NCBI GenBank assembly: GCA_003695555.1
Contig: RFIU01000133.1
Coordinates: forward strand, 1-6,425
Reading direction: 5' to 3'
From: Alphaproteobacteria bacterium
GTDB lineage: Bacteria > Pseudomonadota > Alphaproteobacteria > Sphingomonadales > Rhodothalassiaceae
Length of the DNA stretch: 6,425 bases
Numbering within the stretch: the stretch's first letter is position 1; each line of letters opens with the position of its first letter. Position numbers and translations under genes: made by a program. The notes beneath the pieces were generated by a model, which searched no databases, had not been told where the DNA came from, and saw only the letters and a list, made by a program, of their open reading frames with translations. This document shows, piece by piece, positions 1 through 6,425 of the stretch.

Positions 1-699
1 CTCAAGGATTTCGATCTCGCCGTACGCGCCCGCGAGACGGTGGCACTGGTCGGCCCGTCGGGGGCCGGCAAGTCAACGGTGCTGCAACTGCTGCTGCGCT
101 TCTTCGATCCGCAGAAGGGGCGGGTGATGGTGGACGGAATCGACCTGCGCGAAGTCGATCCTGTTGATCTGCGCCGGCAGATCGCCATGGTGCCGCAGGA
201 AACAGTGATCTTCGCCGCCAGCGTGCGCGACAATATCCGCTATGGCCGCCCCGATGCGAGCGACGAGGAGGTGATCGAGGCGGCCCGGCTGGCCCATGCG
301 ATGGAGTTCATCAGGGAGTTGCCGGAAGGCCTAGATACCCAGCTCGGCGAGCGGGGCGTGCGGCTTTCCGGCGGCCAGCGTCAGCGCCTTGCGATCGCTC
401 GCGCCCTGCTGAAGGACGCACCGATCCTGCTGCTCGACGAAGCGACGAGCTCGCTCGATTCCCAGTCCGAGCATCTGATCCAGGAAGCGCTCGCCCGGCT
501 GATGGCCGATCGAACGACGATCGTCATCGCCCACCGGCTTGCTACCGTGCGCGAGGCGCATCGTATCATCGTCATGAACGAGGGGCGCATCGAGGCCGAG
601 GGGCGGCACGAAGAACTGCTCGAACGCTCGCCGCTCTATCGCAATCTTGCCCGGCTGCAGTTCGCCGATGAGCGCGGGCCGGTGGCCGCGCAGGGGTGA
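1..699 (+). CDS. ABC exporter, C-terminal nucleotide-binding domain (5' partial)
   Basis: The reading frame is open from base 1 to a TGA at 697-699, so 232 residues of a longer protein are visible. They form a complete ABC ATPase domain: Walker A GPSGAGKST at visible residues 18-26, Q-loop glutamine at 66, signature LSGGQ at 122-126, Walker B ILLLDEAT at 142-149 with catalytic Glu147, D-loop SSLD just after it, and the H-loop His178 in AHR. The spacing and the phrase DNIRYG after the Q-loop are typical of type IV exporters (MsbA/LmrA-like), where this domain follows six membrane helices on the same chain. That membrane half would lie left of the window. The family couples ATP hydrolysis to export of lipids, drugs, peptides or other substrates across the inner membrane; nothing here tells the substrate. 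The gene converges on gapR with only 4 bases between the stop codons. No start is assigned: the first ATG or GTG codons inside the window are internal to the fold. Confidence 0.93.
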   Translation, partial: LKDFDLAVRARETVALVGPSGAGKSTVLQLLLRFFDPQKGRVMVDGIDLREVDPVDLRRQIAMVPQETVIFAASVRDNIRYGRPDASDEEVIEAARLAHAMEFIRELPEGLDTQLGERGVRLSGGQRQRLAIARALLKDAPILLLDEATSSLDSQSEHLIQEALARLMADRTTIVIAHRLATVREAHRIIVMNEGRIEAEGRHEELLERSPLYRNLARLQFADERGPVAAQG

Positions 700-703
700 G
701 CGA

Positions 704-952
704 TTACTGGCCGCCCTCGATGGCGTGAAGATAGAGGTCGAGCAGGGCTTCCTGCTCCTGGCGCTGTTCCCGGTCCATCTTGCGCAGACGCACCACCTGA
801 CGCATCACCTTGGGCTCGAAGCCCTGTGCCTTGGCCTCGGCATAGACTTCGCGAATGTCGTCGCTGAGCGCCTTCTTCTCCTCTTCAAGGCGTTCGATTC
901 GCTCGATGAAGGCGCGCAGCGCCGCGCCTGCCACGCCACCGGTATCGACCAT
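704..952 (-). CDS. gapR: GapR-family nucleoid-associated protein (DUF2312)
   Basis: An 82-residue protein matching the GapR/DUF2312 family over nearly its full length (Caulobacter GapR is about 90 residues). A long helix begins AFIERIERLEEEKKAL (residues 14-29) and runs through DIREVYAEAKAQGFEPKVM. A basic segment follows, VVRLRKMDREQR (residues 53-64), then the acidic tail EQEALLDLYLHAIE. In Caulobacter GapR encircles AT-rich, overtwisted DNA ahead of replication and transcription and stimulates gyrase and topoisomerase IV; the same role is inferred here. The frame extends upstream to an ATG at 1093, giving 129 residues, but I chose the ATG at 950-952. Homologues begin close to this point, GAGGAG sits 9 nt upstream, and the extension would translate a perfect hairpin and sequence with no family resemblance. 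It lies downstream of a small unknown gene on the same strand, 192 nt away, and probably shares its transcript. Confidence 0.92.
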   Translation of the reverse strand: MVDTGGVAGAALRAFIERIERLEEEKKALSDDIREVYAEAKAQGFEPKVMRQVVRLRKMDREQRQEQEALLDLYLHAIEGGQ

Positions 953-956
953 GCTC

Positions 957-968
957 TCGCTCTCCTCG
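957..968 (-). promoter_or_regulatory. Ribosome-binding segment of gapR
   Basis: On the minus strand this reads CGAGGAGAGCGA, containing a strong Shine-Dalgarno GAGGAG (962-967) 9 nt before the ATG at 952. It decides the gapR start against the in-frame ATG at 1093. The identical 12 bases precede the small gene at 1145-1348 with the same 9-nt spacing. Confidence 0.75.
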
Positions 969-1043
969 TGATCCGTAGGGGGGTGAAATTCTTCATTGCA
1001 ATCGTCGCACGGGAAGCCGCAGTCCCCGCGGCGCGCGAACCTA

Positions 1044-1064
1044 GCCGCCCGCAAAGCGGGCGGC
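1044..1064. repeat. Perfect 9-bp inverted repeat between the small gene and gapR
   Basis: The arms GCCGCCCGC (1044-1052) and GCGGGCGGC (1056-1064) are perfectly complementary around a 3-base loop. In a minus-strand transcript it would form a very stable hairpin 80 nt after the stop of the small gene and about 90 nt before the gapR start. No T-run follows it on the minus strand (TAGGTTCGCG follows), and the A-rich AAGAAAAA on its right side is on the wrong side for a minus-strand terminator. It is therefore not a canonical intrinsic terminator. It could be an mRNA-stabilising or processing structure that sets gapR level relative to the upstream gene. The structure is seen; its function is not known. 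Confidence 0.6.
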
Positions 1065-1144
1065 AAGAAAAAGTGCGACGGCTTGCCGGGCACGGGCGGG
1101 GTGCAGGAGCACGCCGGTCGATCGAAAGCCTCGCAACAGGGGCG

Positions 1145-1348
1145 TCAGCGCATCGCAGTCAGGCGCGGTTCCGGCTCTTCGAGCCGCGCGACCAAGGCCT
1201 TGCGGGTGGCGACCACCTCGCGATGCATCGACTGCAGTTCGGCCCGGCGTCCGTTGGCGACCCGCAGGGTTTCGGACTTGAGGGCATCTTCCAGCGCGCT
1301 TTCCACCTGTTCCAGGAACGCCAGATAGGCTTCTCGGGTGACCTGCAT
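1145..1348 (-). CDS. Small helical protein of unknown function, paired with gapR
   Basis: A 67-residue frame that I do not recognise. It begins MQVTREAYLAFLEQVESALE and is predicted by eye to be almost entirely helical and charged. Alternating acidic and basic residues run through AELQSMHREVVATRKALVARLEE, and no membrane segment, cysteine or signal peptide is present. The frame is open upstream to an ATG at 1396 (83 residues). The ATG at 1346-1348 is preferred because GAGGAG lies 9 nt before it, inside a 12-nt segment identical to the one before gapR. Evidence that it is real: a strong ribosome-binding site, an AT-rich promoter-like region just upstream, same-strand placement with gapR, and a plausible soluble protein. 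Its N-terminal AFLEQVE faintly resembles AFIERIE of GapR, which may be chance between two helices. No function is proposed. Confidence 0.62.
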   Translation of the reverse strand: MQVTREAYLAFLEQVESALEDALKSETLRVANGRRAELQSMHREVVATRKALVARLEEPEPRLTAMR

Positions 1349-1352
1349 CTCG

Positions 1353-1364
1353 TCGCTCTCCTCG
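1353..1364 (-). promoter_or_regulatory. Ribosome-binding segment of the small gene
   Basis: The minus strand reads CGAGGAGAGCGA, with GAGGAG at 1358-1363 and 9 nt to the ATG at 1348. It supports that start over the one at 1396, and is a copy of the 12 bases before gapR. Confidence 0.6.
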
Positions 1365-1406
1365 CTTGGTTCGAAACGGCGACGATATGCTTTCAAGACT
1401 CGTGCC

Positions 1407-1435
1407 AGCTTAAAATCCTATTGGAATATAACAAG
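1407..1435 (-). promoter_or_regulatory. Candidate promoter for the small gene-gapR cluster
   Basis: This lies in the only clearly AT-rich stretch of the window (23 of 30 bases A/T at 1411-1440). On the minus strand CTTGTT (1430-1435) resembles the alphaproteobacterial -35 CTTGAC, followed after 17 nt by TAAGCT (1407-1412), a weak -10. Transcription would begin near 1400, leaving a leader of about 50 nt. TATATT at 1425-1430 (plus-strand coordinates) is an alternative -10 but has no good -35. The location is convincing; the exact boxes are not. Confidence 0.35.
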
Positions 1436-1465
1436 AAAACGCCGATGTTATGCGCGCCTCCGGCG
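1430..1465 (-). terminator. Weak candidate terminator of argJ
   Basis: On the minus strand, about 80 nt after the argJ stop, CGCCG... pairs with ...CGGCG (plus-strand 1461-1465 and 1440-1444). The stem is 5 bp with a 16-nt loop, followed directly by TTTTCTTGTT. The stem is short and the loop long, so this is a weak intrinsic terminator at best. It overlaps the candidate promoter of the next cluster. Confidence 0.25.
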
Positions 1466-1481
1466 GCTTCGGCAGGGATTG

Positions 1482-1529
1482 CCGGCAGCTCCTGCCCGCC
1501 CATCCCGGCGGTACGGAAGATGCTGCCGG
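1482..1529 (-). other. Nested hairpin just after argJ
   Basis: The arms CCGGCAG (1482-1488) and CTGCCGG (1523-1529) enclose an inner stem CCGCC (1496-1500) with GGCGG (1507-1511). The structure begins 17 nt past the argJ stop. With no T-run after it, it is more likely a 3' stabilising structure or part of Rho-dependent ending than an intrinsic terminator. Confidence 0.35.
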
Positions 1530-1546
1530 GTGTTGCGCGACGGGTG

Positions 1547-2788
1547 TCAGCTGCGATAGTCGGCGTTGATCTCGATATAGCGTTTCGTCAAATCACAGGT
1601 CCACACGGTGGCTTCGCCCGCACCTTCGCCGAGGTCGAGGCGGATGGCGATCTCACGGCCGGCCATATGCCGCGCGGCTTCCTCCTCGCGATAGTCGGGG
1701 CGTGGCCCTCCTCCCTCGACCACCGGCACGCCGCCGATTGACAGCCGCCAGCGCGCGAAATCGTCGCCGACCGCGCCCGAGCGGCCGGCCGCCGCCATGA
1801 TCCGCCCCCAGTTGGGATCACCGCCGGCAATCGCCGTCTTGACCAGCGGCGACTCGGCGATGGTGAAGGCGACGCGGCGCGCCGCCGCCTCGTCTCTCGC
1901 GCCGGTAACGGTGACGGCAACGAACTTCTGCGCCCCCTCGCCGTCGCGAACGACCTGCTGGGCAAGGTCGATCATCAGGCGTTCGAGCCGCATCCGGAAT
2001 TCGTCGAGACGCGGGTCGTCGGCTCGTTCGATCGGCGCATGGCGCGCCGCTTCGCCGGTCGCGACCATCAGCAGCATGTCGCTCGTCGAAGTGTCGCCAT
2101 CGACGGTGATCGCATGGAAGGAACGGTCGGCAGCGCTGCGCAGCAGCGTGTCGAGCACGTCGGCCGGCAGACGCGCATTGGTGAAGACGAAGGCGAGCAT
2201 CGTCGCCATGTCGGGCCGGATCATGCCGGATCCCTTGGCGATGCCGGTGATCACCACCGGTTCGCCGTCGATCTTCGCCAGTTCGCTTGCGCCCGTCGGA
2301 AAGGTGTCGGTGGTCATGATCGCGCGCGCCGCCCGTGGCCACCCGCCGCTCGCATATTCCAGTCGGTTGAGCGTTGCGAGCACGGGAGCGGGATCAAAGG
2401 GCATGCCGATGACGCCGGTGGCTGCCAGACGGATCTCGTCGGTGGAACAGGAAATCCGGGCCGCCAAGGCTTCGGCGAGGCTGTCGGCCGCCGCTTCTCC
2501 CGCTGGTCCGGTCAGGGCATTGGCGTTGCCGGCATTGACCATCAGGGCGCGGATGCGCCCTCCGCTCGCCGCCTGGGCTGCGCGAGAGAACAGGACCGGC
2601 GCGCCTGGCGTCTTCGAGCGGGTCAGCAATTGGGCCGCCTCGGCGCCTTCACAGAAGCGGCAGACCAGCAGGTCGTCGCGACCGCGATAGCGAAGGCCGC
2701 TGGCAGCGACCGCGAATTCGACGCCCGGCACCGGCAGGGCGTTCGGGAAACGCGAGGGGGCGAGCGGCGAGATCGGAGCATCATTCAT
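1547..2788 (-). CDS. argJ: Bifunctional glutamate N-acetyltransferase / amino-acid acetyltransferase ArgJ
   Basis: ArgJ transfers the acetyl group from N-acetylornithine to glutamate, giving ornithine and N-acetylglutamate (the cyclic arginine pathway, cytoplasm). Many members also make N-acetylglutamate from acetyl-CoA. The 413-residue length is normal. The precursor cuts itself between Ala195 and Thr196 in KGSGMIRPDMATMLAF (residues 185-200); Thr196 becomes the N-terminal nucleophile of the beta chain. Other family marks are MVNAGNANA (residues 83-91), the oxyanion-hole segment ATGVIG (123-128), TVDGDTSTSD (228-237), GDPNWGRI (323-330) and the C-terminal EINADYRS. The frame is open to an ATG at 2890, but I chose ATG 2786-2788. 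It gives the usual N-terminus (SPLAP...FP), has AGGA 9 nt upstream, and the 34-residue extension is low-complexity. Monofunctional and bifunctional forms cannot be separated by eye; no argA is visible to help. It is divergent from secA and stands alone, with no other arg gene beside it. Confidence 0.96.
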   Translation of the reverse strand: MNDAPISPLAPSRFPNALPVPGVEFAVAASGLRYRGRDDLLVCRFCEGAEAAQLLTRSKTPGAPVLFSRAAQAASGGRIRALMVNAGNANALTGPAGEAAADSLAEALAARISCSTDEIRLAATGVIGMPFDPAPVLATLNRLEYASGGWPRAARAIMTTDTFPTGASELAKIDGEPVVITGIAKGSGMIRPDMATMLAFVFTNARLPADVLDTLLRSAADRSFHAITVDGDTSTSDMLLMVATGEAARHAPIERADDPRLDEFRMRLERLMIDLAQQVVRDGEGAQKFVAVTVTGARDEAAARRVAFTIAESPLVKTAIAGGDPNWGRIMAAAGRSGAVGDDFARWRLSIGGVPVVEGGGPRPDYREEEAARHMAGREIAIRLDLGEGAGEATVWTCDLTKRYIEINADYRS

Positions 2789-2815
2789 GGCATGCGATCC
2801 TGACGATACGGCCTT

Positions 2816-2833
2816 GCCGGGCGGGTGCCCGGC
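2816..2833. repeat. 7-bp inverted repeat in the argJ leader
   Basis: GCCGGGC (2816-2822) and GCCCGGC (2827-2833) form a perfect stem with a 4-base loop, about 27 nt upstream of the argJ start. It could be a leader hairpin or an operator half-site pair. GC-rich stems of this length also arise by chance in DNA of this composition. Confidence 0.35.
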
Positions 2834-2919
2834 GCCTGTCCGGTTCCTTGCCGCCATTCCCGCTGCGAGGCAAGAGGGTGGTCCGTCCACCGTCCCGTCA
2901 CGCGACGCCCGTCCTTCGG

Positions 2920-2948
2920 TTGACAGGGGGCAGGGCCCTGCTTATCTC
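2920..2948 (+). promoter_or_regulatory. Candidate sigma-70-type promoter of secA
   Basis: A perfect -35 TTGACA (2920-2925) is followed after 17 nt by TATCTC (2943-2948), which keeps the TAT start of the -10 box. Transcription would begin near 2955, giving secA a leader of about 135 nt. The spacer holds the palindrome CAGGGCCCTG (2931-2940), a possible operator or a chance GC palindrome. It is the best promoter match in the window and the only one facing secA. Confidence 0.55.
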
Positions 2949-3053
2949 CATGCTGGCACACGAATGCCGGCCGCGCATCGATGAATGACCGCGACCCCGT
3001 GCTTCGGGCCGATCGCGTCCTTTCGCATCTCCCTGAAGGAGCGAGAGGCGGCG

Positions 3054-3091
3054 ATGGCGAAGACGGGGTTTCGCATGCCTTGGGGCCCACC

Positions 3092-3095
<4 letters not shown>
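3054..3095 (+). CDS. Possible leader peptide overlapping the secA start
   Basis: A 13-codon frame reads MAKTGFRMPWGPP and ends in TGA at 3093-3095, which overlaps the secA ATG (3092-3094) as ATGA. A purine-rich GAGAGG lies 5 nt and a strong AAGGAG (3037-3042) 11 nt before its ATG, whereas secA itself has only GGGG at 3082-3085. Translation of this frame could therefore deliver ribosomes to the secA start. The frame continues upstream to an ATG at 2985 (36 residues), which lacks a ribosome-binding site and directly follows a stop. The Pro-Pro-stop ending is of interest because C-terminal proline pairs are known to slow termination. It has no signal peptide or membrane segment, so it is not a SecM orthologue. 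The frame and overlap are seen; translation and any regulatory role are inferred. Confidence 0.35.
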
Positions 3096-5836
<2,741 letters not shown>

Positions 5837-5882
5837 GCGCATCGCAAGGCCTGCGGAACAGAAGCTCGTTCAGTGACATCGG

Positions 5883-5913
5883 GCCGGGGCGAGGTGTTCC
5901 TGCTTCGCCCGGC
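5883..5913 (+). terminator. Candidate terminator hairpin of secA
   Basis: Some 46 nt after the secA stop, GCCGGGGCGA (5883-5892) pairs with TCGCCCGGC (5905-5913) with one bulged G and a 12-nt loop. The sequence after it (GATGGGCTGAAAACTTT) has no solid T-run, so this is an imperfect intrinsic terminator or a 3' stabilising stem. No gene is visible in 5837-6048. Confidence 0.3.
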
Positions 5914-5991
5914 GATGGGCTGAAAACTTTCCGGTTTCGATCGCACGCGCCTGTGCGGGAGCGTGGACAAGAAGGGACGGGATAGAGGGAA

Positions 5992-6007
5992 GGATCGGCA
6001 ACGATCC
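5992..6007 (-). terminator. Candidate terminator hairpin of popZ
   Basis: On the minus strand, 41 nt after the popZ stop, GGATCG and CGATCC form a 6-bp stem with a TTGC loop, followed by TTCCCTCT. The tail is pyrimidine-rich rather than a pure T-run, so the call is weak. Confidence 0.28.
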
Positions 6008-6048
6008 ACCTGCGGCGGGCAGATCGAAATGGTGGCGATGGCGGGATG

Positions 6049-6425
6049 CTACCGACGGCGGTGGCGGGCGGCGATGCGAGCGATTTCCTGAGCCACCATG
6101 TCCTCGACGATGCGCGGCAGGTTCTCGTCCAGCCAGGCCTTCATCATCGGTTTCAGCATTTCGCGCACGAGGCCTTCAAGCGTCGGGGCCGAGCCGTCGG
6201 CGCCGCTGACCAGCATCGCAGAAAGTTCGGCAAAGGATGCTCCGGCGCGAAGCTCCGCGGCGGCCGAGACGATCCGCTCGTCTTCTTCGTCATCCGCCGC
6301 GGCGGATTCAAGGGCGGCAGCGAAATCAGGCTCCGGCTCGCTAGGGGGCGCCGGCTCGGCTTCCATTTCGGACTCGGCTGCCGGTTCCGGTTCGGCTTCG
6401 TCCACCTGATCAGTCAGTTCGAAGA
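6049..6425 (-). CDS. popZ: Cell-pole scaffold PopZ, C-terminal part (DUF2497; 5' partial)
   Basis: The frame runs from the right edge of the window to a TAG at 6049-6051, giving 124 visible residues. It opens with FELTDQV, like the ELT motif common in this family. An acidic proline-rich stretch follows (EAEPEP, EAEPAPPSEPEPD), matching the intrinsically disordered region of PopZ. Then comes a helix RIVSAAAELRAG...FAELSAMLV, and finally the conserved C-terminal helices LEGLVREMLKPMMKAWLDENL and PRIVEDMVAQEIARIA, ending in a basic ARHRRR. These last helices self-assemble into the polar network. In Caulobacter PopZ anchors the ParB-bound origin and recruits cell-cycle signalling proteins at the pole; the same role is inferred. 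The start is outside the window: a GTG at 6403-6405 is in frame but would cut off the ELT motif. It converges on secA with 212 nt between them. In some relatives valS follows popZ; here secA lies there, on the opposite strand. Confidence 0.88.
   Translation of the reverse strand, partial: FELTDQVDEAEPEPAAESEMEAEPAPPSEPEPDFAAALESAAADDEEDERIVSAAAELRAGASFAELSAMLVSGADGSAPTLEGLVREMLKPMMKAWLDENLPRIVEDMVAQEIARIAARHRRR

Noticed and set aside
953..1093. 47-residue N-terminal extension of GapR containing CGFPCDDC
   Set aside because: It would translate the gapR Shine-Dalgarno and a perfect hairpin, and GapR homologues lack such a Cys-rich head. The apparent metal-site pattern is most likely chance.
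647..1741. Plus-strand open frame of 364 codons across gapR, the small gene and argJ
   Set aside because: It is antisense to two confidently identified genes, crosses their intergenic regions, and its translation has no recognisable domain.
1883..2690. Plus-strand frames over argJ
   Set aside because: They are antisense shadows of argJ. ArgJ is supported by its cleavage site and several family motifs along the full length.
2789..2890. 34-residue N-terminal extension of ArgJ from ATG 2890
   Set aside because: Low-complexity Gly/Ala/Pro sequence through the leader hairpin. ATG 2788 has its own Shine-Dalgarno and gives the usual family length.
2981..3091. N-terminal extension of secA by 37 residues from ATG 2981
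   Set aside because: The sequence has no resemblance to SecA N-termini and no ribosome-binding site, while ATG 3092 gives the standard beginning of the family.
6403..6405. GTG as the start of a short 118-residue PopZ-like protein
   Set aside because: The frame continues to the window edge and the residues before the GTG (FELTDQ) match the family's ELT motif, so the true start is further right.

Overview
The window is a stretch of alphaproteobacterial chromosome, high in GC. Two genes point to that class: a GapR-type (DUF2312) nucleoid protein at 704-952, and the C-terminal domain of the polar scaffold PopZ (DUF2497) at 6049-6425. Both families are essentially confined to Alphaproteobacteria. 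The SecA and ArgJ sequences fit this. I cannot fix the order from sequence alone: several SecA stretches (TNNEFGFDYL, LLPEAFATVREAAKR) recall sphingomonad and rhizobial proteins. Gene organisation is ordinary and compact, with no mobile element, CRISPR array, tRNA or rRNA visible.

Layout from left to right. (1) 1-699, plus: the end of an ABC exporter, with a complete nucleotide-binding domain and its membrane part outside the window. (2) 704-1348, minus: a two-gene cluster of a 67-residue helical protein of unknown function (1145-1348) followed by gapR (704-952). The two genes share an identical 12-nt ribosome-binding segment and lie downstream of an AT-rich island that probably holds their promoter. 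(3) 1547-2788, minus: argJ, arginine biosynthesis. (4) 2789-3091: divergent argJ/secA intergenic region with a good promoter candidate for secA. It also holds a short upstream reading frame, ending Pro-Pro-stop, whose stop codon overlaps the secA start as ATGA. (5) 3092-5836, plus: secA, complete, 914 residues with the C-terminal zinc motif. (6) 5837-6048: short convergent intergenic region with two weak hairpins. (7) 6049-6425, minus: the C-terminal part of popZ, entering from the right edge.

The genes do not form one pathway. SecA drives protein export at the membrane, ArgJ makes ornithine and N-acetylglutamate, GapR manages DNA supercoiling and PopZ organises the cell pole. The most unusual points are the overlapping leader frame in front of secA and the unrecognised small gene paired with gapR. 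I do not see strong evidence of an undescribed multi-gene system.
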